A DNA stretch of 64,000 bases from positions 2,418,001 to 2,482,000 of the forward strand of contig NZ_CP051626.1 of assembly GCF_012844365.1 (NCBI RefSeq), given 5' to 3'. The notes below the pieces were generated by a model. It saw only the letters and a list, made by a program, of their open reading frames with translations, was not told where the DNA came from and made no database searches. Source of the stretch: Brevibacterium sp. 'Marine' (GTDB lineage Bacteria > Actinomycetota > Actinomycetes > Actinomycetales > Brevibacteriaceae). Shown in pieces: positions 1-6,448 of this stretch. Both the position numbers and the translations under genes were made by a program. Numbering within the stretch: the first letter of the stretch is position 1; the number at the start of each line of letters is the position of its first letter.

Positions 1-223
1 TCCGTCATCACCGACCGAGACGGGCCGTGATGATTCGGCCCTGGGAGCGTTCGTCGATGCTCTCGAAGCCCAGCGCTACGGTGCCTCGACCGAGTCCCTC
101 GATGACTCGGAGGTACGCGCGCTCGTCGACGAGGTCAGTACGGACCTGTCGGAGCGGGCCACGCCGGGCAGTCGGATCTCGGCGAAGATCTGGCCGGCCA
201 GCCTGTTCAATCGTCCCAAATGA
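1..223 (+). CDS. C-terminal fragment of a probable TgpA-like transglutaminase-family membrane protein
   Basis: The reading frame is open from the window edge (frame starting at base 2) and ends at TGA 221-223; about 73 residues are visible. The fragment is soluble and helical-looking, with an acidic stretch followed by a tail reading SAKIWPASLFNRPK. No catalytic motif is left. In related actinobacteria a MoxR ATPase, a DUF58 protein and a DUF4129-containing transglutaminase-like protein lie next to dinB/DUF3040 genes, and their C-termini look similar. The family call is therefore inferred from context and a weak sequence impression. A strong hairpin terminator follows it. Confidence 0.35.
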   Translation, partial: PSSPTETGRDDSALGAFVDALEAQRYGASTESLDDSEVRALVDEVSTDLSERATPGSRISAKIWPASLFNRPK

Positions 224-229
224 CGATGA

Positions 230-266
230 GCTGACGATCCTGGCCGATACCTGACGATCCTGGCCG
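230..266. repeat. Short tandem direct repeat after the first gene
   Basis: CTGACGATCCTGGCCG occurs at about 231-246 and again at about 251-266 with a 4-bp spacer. The repeat lies just 3' of the stop codon at 223. It may be a local duplication; no function is evident. Confidence 0.6.
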
Positions 267-269
267 GTG

Positions 270-305
270 AGCGCAGAGGCGGTCCTGCGGGGCCGCCTCT
301 GCGCT
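270..305 (+). terminator. Hairpin terminator of the upstream plus-strand operon
   Basis: A 13-bp perfect inverted repeat (270-282 pairing with 293-305, 10-nt loop) lies downstream of the stop at 223. It is followed by a pyrimidine-rich but not T-only stretch. It sits between convergent genes, so it may also serve the minus-strand gene ending at 405. Confidence 0.65.
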
Positions 306-404
306 TCCTCATCCTCCACGACAGGCTCGCCGCTCTCTCGTCCCCGCGAGGCGGCTCGTCGCAGACTCCAAGAGCCTGGGAGCTCAGTGCGAGAGCGTGG
401 GACC

Positions 405-1103
405 TCAGTGCCCTGCCGCGTGTTTCGCGTTCTCTCGATCGTGCGCACGTAGGGCGAGCAGGCCGCGCACGGCGGCGATGGGCTTCACCAGCGGATGTTC
501 TCCGAATCGGTAGTCTCCGCCGCGGACCAGTCGTCGTGCCAGGTCCGGGCGCATCTGCCACAGGTGGTCGCGCGCCTTCTCGGCATGGTGGGAGTTCGAG
601 ACGATGCTGATCGTCGTGGCAGGGGTGAGTTCCCGATCGATGATCGGGAGCGCGTTGGCGATGTTCTCCCACGTGGTTGTGCTCTGCGCTTCCAGAACCG
701 ATCTGTCGGTGAAGCCGAGTTCCTCACGGGCGAAGCTCTCCACGATGTGCGCCTCCGACGTTCTGCCCGCGACGGCTCCCCCGCAGAAGATGAGGAGGGT
801 CGAGTGTGCCCTCGGATCGATCGATCGCAGACCGGCCCGAGCCCGGAATCGGTTGATTCCGTTCGGCCGCTGCCCGCGGTTGGCATACCCGAGGACCACG
901 ATGATCTGGTCGCTGCCCGCCGTCCGCATGGTCTCTGTGTGACGACTCGCGTGCCGGCCGCTGCGGCGCCTGCGGGGACCGGCGACGTCGTAGTCTCCCA
1001 GTCGGCGGTGACTCGATCGCCAGTGGGCCGCCTCGGCGAAGACGAAGACACCGGCACTGACGGCAAGGACTGAACCGGCACTCACGAGCAAGCGGATCGG
1101 CAT
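405..1103 (-). CDS. YdcF/SanA-like DUF218 membrane-anchored protein
   Basis: An N-terminal hydrophobic segment (MPIRLLVSAGSVLAVSAG...) suggests a signal anchor, followed by a basic juxtamembrane region and a DUF218 domain. DUF218 hallmarks are IIVVLGYANRG near the domain start, CGGAVAGRTSEAHIV (the Gly-Gly...Ser-Glu-Ala motif), TTTWENIANAL and IVSNSHHAEKAR. Such proteins are implicated in envelope or vancomycin-sensitivity phenotypes in E. coli (SanA), but the biochemical role is unsettled. The start is uncertain: ATG at 1103 follows a GAGGG about 11 nt upstream, while an in-frame ATG at 1121 lies inside the loop of a hairpin terminator. The later start is preferred. Confidence 0.7.
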   Translation of the reverse strand: MPIRLLVSAGSVLAVSAGVFVFAEAAHWRSSHRRLGDYDVAGPRRRRSGRHASRHTETMRTAGSDQIIVVLGYANRGQRPNGINRFRARAGLRSIDPRAHSTLLIFCGGAVAGRTSEAHIVESFAREELGFTDRSVLEAQSTTTWENIANALPIIDRELTPATTISIVSNSHHAEKARDHLWQMRPDLARRLVRGGDYRFGEHPLVKPIAAVRGLLALRAHDRENAKHAAGH

Positions 1104-1105
1104 TG

Positions 1106-1133
1106 AAAAAGGCACCCTCATATCGAGAGTGCC
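1106..1133 (-). terminator. Rho-independent terminator after the DUF3040 gene
   Basis: Read on the minus strand: a 9-bp stem (GGCACTCTC with GAGGGTGCC, one T-G wobble), a 5-nt loop and then five T residues. It is a textbook intrinsic terminator 20 bp past the DUF3040 stop, and it overlaps the earliest possible start of the YdcF-like gene. Confidence 0.8.
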
Positions 1134-1152
1134 TTGATCGCCGAGATCGGGA

Positions 1153-1560
1153 TCATTCGCCGCGCTGGCGCTTCTCCCACCGGTCTTCCATCCGGCCCAT
1201 GAACCCGGAGTTGCCCTTGGCGCCGCTCTTGCCTCCGGAATTCCGAGAGTCCGTCTGAGTCGTGTGCACATGACCGGGACGGCTGAACGCCCAGTACATT
1301 CCGGCGACCATGAGGCCGAACCCGACGACGCCGAGTGCGATCCACCAGACGGAACTGGAGACGAGCGAGATCGCGAGGATCGTCGCGGCCAGTCCGGCGA
1401 GAGCGACGAGAATCCCGAGGACGAAGCGCTTGGCGGAGAACCCGGGCCCCGTGGCTGCGGCCTGGGTTTCCGAGATATTCCGGGCAAAACGAGGGTCTTC
1501 ACTGCGCAGCTGCTTCTCCAGTTGGTCCAACAGCTGCTGTTCGTGATCGGAGAGTGGCAT
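1153..1560 (-). CDS. DUF3040 small membrane protein
   Basis: 135 residues. It begins MPLSDHEQQLLDQLEKQL, the standard N-terminus of actinobacterial DUF3040 proteins. This is followed by a FAR-containing stretch (residues 20-30), two adjacent membrane segments (about 45-65 and 70-88), and a Ser/Gly/Lys-rich cytoplasmic tail ending in basic residues. DUF3040 proteins have no established function. In many actinobacteria they lie near dinB and the mraZ division cluster, as here. It has its own terminator downstream, so it is probably a separate short transcript. Confidence 0.85.
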   Translation of the reverse strand: MPLSDHEQQLLDQLEKQLRSEDPRFARNISETQAAATGPGFSAKRFVLGILVALAGLAATILAISLVSSSVWWIALGVVGFGLMVAGMYWAFSRPGHVHTTQTDSRNSGGKSGAKGNSGFMGRMEDRWEKRQRGE

Positions 1561-1691
1561 CTCGAACCCCCGTTTCGCTACTCAAGTCTTTCACTCAATC
1601 ATAGTCTCTGAGGCTCGAAAAAACATCTCCGGGGGCCGTCAGGGGCCGGATTCCCACGGGGTCTTCAGACTGTGCTCCCGCTCACCCGCTC

Positions 1692-2927
1692 TCAGCCGTC
1701 GGGACGCTTGCGCAGAAGCGAGGCCTGCGAGATCGCTTCGCTGCCGAATCGGCGTCTCACCTCGTCGAGGGCGACCTCGGCGTCGCGTCCGGAATGAACT
1801 GGTTCGTCCAAGGTGGCCTGTCGTCCCGTGACGGCGAAATCGCTGAGCCCGGCAGCCCTGACTCCGAGCAGTCTGACTCCCTGAGAGCGCTGTTCGCGCA
1901 ACGTGCGCAGGGCGGGGCGCAGAGCTTCGTACATCTCCCTGGCCAGATCCGTCGGAGCCGCCAGGGTCACCGATCTCGACAGGGTGGTGAAATCGCCGAG
2001 GCGGTACTTCAGTCCGAGGCTCGTGGCCACCTTTCCCTCCGCACGGACCCGGTAGGCGACCTTGTCGGCCAGGCGCAGCAGTTCGTGTTCGAGCACAGCG
2101 ATGTCCCAGATGTCCTCGCCGAAGGTGTTCTCCGCGCTGATCGAGTGTTCTCTGGCCTGTTGGTCGAAACCGGAGGAGTCCCGTCCGTGGGCGGCCCGCC
2201 ACAGCTGATGGCCGTGGGCGCCGAAGACGCGTGCGGCCCAGTCCTCGTCCACGGCGGCGAGGTCGCCGATGAGACGGATTCCGTAGCGGGAGAATCCTGC
2301 CTGGGTCTTCTCCCCCACTCCCGGCAGAGCTTCGATCGGCATCGGGTCGAGGAATTCCTGGGTCGCAGCCACGGGCACGAGCAGCTGACCGTTCGGCTTC
2401 GCCCTGGTCGAGGCGAGTTTGGCCACGACCCGGCTGACGGCGATGCCGACCGAGGCGCTCAGACCCGTCCGCTCCCGGATCCGGGCACGCAGCTGCGTGG
2501 TGATCTCCACCGGAGAGCCGAGCCGTCGCACGGCTCCGGCAACGTCGATATAGGCTTCGTCGACACTGACCTGACGCACATCGGGGGTGACCTCGGCGAC
2601 GAGATCGAAGACCTGGCGGGAGTAGGAGGAATACTGGCCATGGGAGGGCGGAATCACCTCGGCGACGGGGCACAGATTCATGGCCCGCGACATCGGCATC
2701 GCCGCGTGCACCCCGAACTCTCGCGCTTCATAGCTGGCCGAGACGACGACTCCGCGGCCGCTGCGCCCGCCGACGATGACGGGACGGCCGACGAGGTGCG
2801 GACGGCTGAGCAGCTCGACGGAGACGAAGAACGAGTCCATGTCGAGGTGGAGCATGGTGGCACCGGCGTCGTCCGTGCCCAGTCGGCTCAGATCACCTCC
2901 GGATCGTGCCAGCTGCTTCCGACTCAT
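1692..2927 (-). CDS. dinB: DNA polymerase IV (Y-family translesion polymerase)
   Basis: 411 residues. It catalyses low-fidelity DNA synthesis across lesions. Palm-domain motifs are MLHLDMDSFFVSVELL (first metal-binding Asp, near residue 27-30) and SVDEAYIDV (catalytic Asp-Glu, near 119). They are followed by the thumb helix-hairpin-helix segment PIEALPGVGEKTQAGF and a little-finger domain. The start at 2927 is chosen because AGGAG lies 8 nt upstream and because homologues start a short distance before the LDMD motif. A longer open frame upstream is non-coding shadow. The gene is divergent from the lipoprotein gene at 2988, leaving only 60 bp for two promoters. Confidence 0.93.
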   Translation of the reverse strand: MSRKQLARSGGDLSRLGTDDAGATMLHLDMDSFFVSVELLSRPHLVGRPVIVGGRSGRGVVVSASYEAREFGVHAAMPMSRAMNLCPVAEVIPPSHGQYSSYSRQVFDLVAEVTPDVRQVSVDEAYIDVAGAVRRLGSPVEITTQLRARIRERTGLSASVGIAVSRVVAKLASTRAKPNGQLLVPVAATQEFLDPMPIEALPGVGEKTQAGFSRYGIRLIGDLAAVDEDWAARVFGAHGHQLWRAAHGRDSSGFDQQAREHSISAENTFGEDIWDIAVLEHELLRLADKVAYRVRAEGKVATSLGLKYRLGDFTTLSRSVTLAAPTDLAREMYEALRPALRTLREQRSQGVRLLGVRAAGLSDFAVTGRQATLDEPVHSGRDAEVALDEVRRRFGSEAISQASLLRKRPDG

Positions 2928-2975
2928 CGCCTGCTCCTCGCGCTCGTTCCTTTCGGCTCCGCCGAACAGTCCAGG

Positions 2976-2981
2976 TACTCT
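2976..2981 (+). promoter_or_regulatory. -10 element giving a probable leaderless start for the lipoprotein gene
   Basis: TACTCT (TAnnnT type) ends 6 nt before the ATG at 2988, so transcription would begin at or next to the start codon. There is no Shine-Dalgarno sequence. The -35 region is weak (TTCGGC at 2952-2957). Confidence 0.45.
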
Positions 2982-2987
2982 TGAAGC

Positions 2988-3554
2988 ATGGTATCGCGCA
3001 CCGCTGTCATGACACTGCCCATCGTCGCCGCTCTCGCACTTGCGGGCTGTTCGGGAACCGGTGGAGACACGGCCGAATCGAGCCCTTCGGCCTCCCAGGA
3101 GACCTCGACCTCCGCGGCCTCGGCCGAGTCCGAAGCCGCTTCTGCCGAGTCCGAGGCTGCTTCGGCCGAAGCATCGACCGAGGCCACAGGCTCGGACCCC
3201 GGTACTTCGAACGATGTGAAGGATCTGCCCGAATACATCAAGCCGTATCCGGACTCCGAGGTGCTCTCCGCGTCGATCGTCAACGCCCACAACGACAAGG
3301 ACAAGAAGCTGCCCGAACAGGTCAGCCTCACCTTGCGCGCCGAGGCCGATGCCAAGGACGTCTTCGCGTTCTACGAGAAGGAGCTCGGCAAGGCCGACTT
3401 CGAACGCCTCGGAGATGAGGTGAAGACGAAGAGCGCCCGTGTGGTCAACTTCAAGCACGAAGACAATGACAGCGTCCTCGTCGTCACAGTCGCCGAGGAT
3501 TCCGAGGACAAAGCGAATTCGATCGTCACCGTCGGCGGAAACATCGGTTCATGA
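2988..3554 (+). CDS. Secreted lipoprotein of unknown function
   Basis: 188 residues. The signal peptide ends in the lipobox LALAGC, with lipidated Cys at 21. A low-complexity Ser/Ala/Glu linker (about residues 22-70, with SAESEAA repeats) then leads to a C-terminal domain starting near KDLPEYIKPYPDSEVLS. The domain is about 110 residues of mixed helix/strand and I cannot place it in a family. The stop overlaps the start of the polyprenyl synthetase gene by 4 bp (ATGA), so the two genes are translationally coupled. The linker resembles cell-wall-spanning tethers. Confidence 0.8.
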   Translation: MVSRTAVMTLPIVAALALAGCSGTGGDTAESSPSASQETSTSAASAESEAASAESEAASAEASTEATGSDPGTSNDVKDLPEYIKPYPDSEVLSASIVNAHNDKDKKLPEQVSLTLRAEADAKDVFAFYEKELGKADFERLGDEVKTKSARVVNFKHEDNDSVLVVTVAEDSEDKANSIVTVGGNIGS

Positions 3555-4825
3555 CCTCACATCATTCTGCGACGCCCGGCAACAACGCCGACCCCGCCGT
3601 GCCCTCGCCGGCGGCCGTGCCCTCGTCATCCGCCGCGACGACTGCCCCTCCTGCCCTCGTCGAGGCTCTCGACTCTCCCGAATCCATCGCCGCCGAGGTG
3701 TCTATCCAGCTGGAGGCCTTCCTCGCCGAGAAGGCCGCAGAGTTCGAGGCGATCTCACCCGATGCGACGGCGATCGGCGACGCTCTCATCGAGTTCACCC
3801 GCGGCGGCAAGAGGATCCGTCCCGTCCTGCTGTGGTGGGGCTTCCAGCTCGCCGGCGGAGACGTCCGTGCCGGCACGGACACGGGCCCTTCCGCCGACGT
3901 CATCGCGGGTCTGGCCCAGGCGGCAGGTTCACTCGAACTGCTCCACGCCGCCGCGCTCATCCATGATGATGTCATCGACAATTCGGACACCCGGCGCGGC
4001 CGGCCCGCCCTGCACCGTCAGTTCGAGGCCCGCCACCAGCGCTCCGGCTTCCACGGCGACGGCGCCTCCTTCGGTGTCTCCGCCTCCATCGTCATCGGCG
4101 ATATCTGTCTGGCACTGAGCGAGGAGCTCTTCGAACGTTCGCAGGAGACCCTGGGCGACAGCCGCTCGGCTCGCGAACTGCGCGGGGTCGTGCGCCGCGA
4201 CGTCATGGTCGGCCAGTACCTCGATGTGCTCGCCGAGGTCATCCCCCTCGGCGACGCCCGGATCGCCGATCGTGCGTGGGAGGTGCTCAGCTTCAAGTCC
4301 GCGAAGTACTCGGTCGAGCAGCCGCTCCTGCTCGGAGCGGCCCTGGCAGGTGCGGACAGCGAGCAGCTGAAGGAGATCTCCGCTTTCGGTCTTCCCCTCG
4401 GTCAGGCATTCCAGCTGCGCGATGACGTCCTCGGCATCGCCGGCGACCCAGAGGCCACGGGCAAACCCGCCGGCGACGACATCCGCGAGGGCAAGCGGAC
4501 CGTGCTCATCGCCGAGACGGCCTCCCGGATCCCAGCGGACCGGCTCGAGGTCCTCGCCGCACGGTTGGGCGATCCGGATCTCACCGACGCCGAGGTGGCC
4601 GAATGCGTTGGCATGATCTCGGACTCGGGCGGTCTCGCCGCCGTCGAATCCTTCATCGCGGACAAACATCTCCACGCAGCGACGATCGTCGATACGTGGG
4701 CAGGAGTCGGCGTAGCGACCGGTTCACCGTCCGAGGCGGCCGCCTCGGCGCGAGTGCGCATCGGTCCGGCCGCGCAGCAGCGACTCAAGGGATTCGCGAG
4801 GGCGCTGAGCTACCGCTCCAGCTGA
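3551..4825 (+). CDS. Trans-isoprenyl diphosphate synthase (polyprenyl synthetase)
   Basis: 424 residues. It condenses isopentenyl diphosphate with allylic diphosphates to form C15-C20 or longer prenyl diphosphates. The first Asp-rich motif is IHDDVIDNSDTRRG (about residue 136) and the second is FQLRDDVLGIAGD (about 289), followed by KRTVLIAETA. GGKRIRPVLLWW is the usual substrate-binding Lys-Arg region. The first 45 residues are a Ser/Ala/Pro-rich extension. The neighbourhood (Rv2175c-like gene, LysM protein, PASTA kinase) matches the idsA2 (Rv2173) region of M. tuberculosis. Product chain length cannot be read with confidence. Confidence 0.88.
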   Translation: MTSHHSATPGNNADPAVPSPAAVPSSSAATTAPPALVEALDSPESIAAEVSIQLEAFLAEKAAEFEAISPDATAIGDALIEFTRGGKRIRPVLLWWGFQLAGGDVRAGTDTGPSADVIAGLAQAAGSLELLHAAALIHDDVIDNSDTRRGRPALHRQFEARHQRSGFHGDGASFGVSASIVIGDICLALSEELFERSQETLGDSRSARELRGVVRRDVMVGQYLDVLAEVIPLGDARIADRAWEVLSFKSAKYSVEQPLLLGAALAGADSEQLKEISAFGLPLGQAFQLRDDVLGIAGDPEATGKPAGDDIREGKRTVLIAETASRIPADRLEVLAARLGDPDLTDAEVAECVGMISDSGGLAAVESFIADKHLHAATIVDTWAGVGVATGSPSEAAASARVRIGPAAQQRLKGFARALSYRSS

Positions 4826-4840
4826 ACCCGACGAACGGTC

Positions 4841-4861
4841 CTGCGCACCTCGAGTGCGCGG
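4841..4861. terminator. Weak hairpin between convergent genes
   Basis: An 8-bp stem (CTGCGCAC with GTGCGCGG, one wobble) with a 5-nt loop lies in the 42-bp gap between the polyprenyl synthetase and the Rv2175c-like gene. There is no T-tract. Confidence 0.35.
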
Positions 4862-4867
4862 CGCAGA

Positions 4868-5218
4868 TCAGAACGCGAGGGCCTGAGCGCGGCGGCGCAC
4901 TTCCTTCTTGTTGCCGGCGCGAAGCAGGTCGATGGGCCGGCCGGGCAGGGATTCGTCGTGGGTGAAGAGCCACACGATGGCTTCTTCGTAATCGAATCCG
5001 GCGTCGTAGAGGGTATGCAGGGTGCCCTTGAGCGGTTTGACGACCTCACCGTCGACGAAGAAGGCCAACGGGATCCGCAGAACCTTCGGATCGCCGATCT
5101 TGATTCCGCAGATGGCGCCGTCTTCGAGCAGCCTCCGCACCTGGGAGATGCCGAGCCCGGTGAGTTCTGCGATGTCGGGCAGCGGGGCCCAGTCCTGGAC
5201 GAGTTCTTCGGTATTCAC
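4868..5218 (-). CDS. Rv2175c-like winged-helix DNA-binding protein
   Basis: 116 residues, GTG start. An N-terminal helix-turn-helix (LPDIAELTGLGISQVRRLLEDGAICGIKIG) is followed by a short strand region and a C-terminal domain ending GRPIDLLRAGNKKEVRRRAQALAF, the signature of the Rv2175c family. In M. tuberculosis the homologue is a DNA-binding substrate of the neighbouring kinase PknL. Here too a PASTA-type kinase is two genes away, so a kinase/substrate relationship is plausible by inference. The GTG at 5218 is the only sensible start. It lies 7 nt downstream of a TACGCT -10 element, so the mRNA may be leaderless. Confidence 0.85.
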   Translation of the reverse strand: MNTEELVQDWAPLPDIAELTGLGISQVRRLLEDGAICGIKIGDPKVLRIPLAFFVDGEVVKPLKGTLHTLYDAGFDYEEAIVWLFTHDESLPGRPIDLLRAGNKKEVRRRAQALAF

Positions 5219-5225
5219 ACCCTCA

Positions 5226-5231
5226 AGCGTA
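5226..5231 (-). promoter_or_regulatory. -10 element of the Rv2175c-like gene
   Basis: TACGCT on the minus strand, 7 nt before the GTG start at 5218, is consistent with a leaderless transcript. GAGGG between them could instead act as a poorly spaced ribosome-binding site. Confidence 0.4.
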
Positions 5232-5344
5232 GCAATATTCGGCAGAAACACCCCGCCATGCGGTGCCGAATGCTCGGGTCGAGCCCGCCCACTCGTTAGG
5301 CTGGGGATCGTATCCCCACTCGACATGAAGTCAACAGGTGACAG

Positions 5345-6448
5345 ATGACACGACCGCGACGGCACAGGCCCGTCACCGCCGCTCCTGACATCCGCGCCGC
5401 ATCGAAGGTGAATTCGACCGGTCCGATCCCAGGAGCCGAACGAGTCGACCCCGAAAACGAATCCCCCACCGAGGTGGCACCCACCACCAAATCCGACCAC
5501 GACTCCGATGACGCGGACACGGCGGTCGCTTCGAGCACCGGCCCACAGTGGATCTCGGGCACCGCGGGTGCGACCGTGCCCGTCACCCACGGCGGCCGCA
5601 CCTACAAGGTCAAGCAGGGCGACACCCTCTACGCTGTGGCCAGCAAACACGGCGTCTCCGTGCCTGCACTGGCCGAACTCAACCGGATCTCGCCGCGTCA
5701 GAACCTTCATCAAGGGCAGGTCCTGTCTCTGCCGGAGAAGAACGATCTGCCCGATGATGATCCCTCTCACGTCGTCGCCCCCGGTGAGACCCTGCAGGGA
5801 ATCGCCGCACGCCACGGAATCTCACCGGCGACCCTGCGGCGGGCCAACGCCATGGGCGATGACTCGTTCATCACGGTCGGCGAGCTCCTCCTGCTTCGCC
5901 CGTCGACGGCCCGCCCGCGTCGCACCGCACCCGAAGCGCCTCGTGACATCCCCCGCGTCGCCGCCAGCGCGCAGGTCGAAGGCATCCGCCCCGCGGTGCT
6001 CCACGCGGCACGGCTGAACAAATACACCCTGCTGCACCGCCGCCATCCGGCACCGGCGCAGGCGAAGCTGCTCGTCGCTTCACTGGCCGTCGAACTCGGC
6101 GCCGATCCTGCCCTCATGCAGGCCGTTGCCGCACAGGAATCAGGTTTCCAGCACACGACGGTCTCGGCCGGCAATGCGATCGGCATCATGCAGATCACTC
6201 CCCGATCCGGTCGCTGGGCGTCCGATATCGTCGGCCGCGGACTCGATCTGCTCGATATCGACGACAATATCGTCGCCGGCACCGTCATCCTCGGCTGGCT
6301 GATGGAAACCGCCGAATCGGAGAACGAAGCCATCGCCGGCTATTACCAGGACCTGCGCTCGGTTCGCGCCGACGGACTGCTGCCGGAGACGAAGGCCTTC
6401 GTCCGCGGTGTCCAGCTGCAGCGTGCACGTCTGCAGGAGGCCCTGTGA
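5345..6448 (+). CDS. LysM-domain lytic transglycosylase
   Basis: 367 residues. An N-terminal disordered region (1-80) is followed by two LysM domains that bind peptidoglycan: RTYKVKQGDTLYAVASKHG (about 84-130) and SHVVAPGETLQGIAARHG (about 140-187). A goose-lysozyme/SLT-type catalytic domain (about 235-365) carries the catalytic-Glu region AVAAQESGF and IGIMQITPRSG. It would cleave glycan strands during wall remodelling. No clear signal peptide is visible at this start, which is odd for a wall enzyme. It overlaps the PASTA kinase start by 4 bp (GTGA), linking wall hydrolysis to a wall-sensing kinase. Confidence 0.87.
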   Translation: MTRPRRHRPVTAAPDIRAASKVNSTGPIPGAERVDPENESPTEVAPTTKSDHDSDDADTAVASSTGPQWISGTAGATVPVTHGGRTYKVKQGDTLYAVASKHGVSVPALAELNRISPRQNLHQGQVLSLPEKNDLPDDDPSHVVAPGETLQGIAARHGISPATLRRANAMGDDSFITVGELLLLRPSTARPRRTAPEAPRDIPRVAASAQVEGIRPAVLHAARLNKYTLLHRRHPAPAQAKLLVASLAVELGADPALMQAVAAQESGFQHTTVSAGNAIGIMQITPRSGRWASDIVGRGLDLLDIDDNIVAGTVILGWLMETAESENEAIAGYYQDLRSVRADGLLPETKAFVRGVQLQRARLQEAL

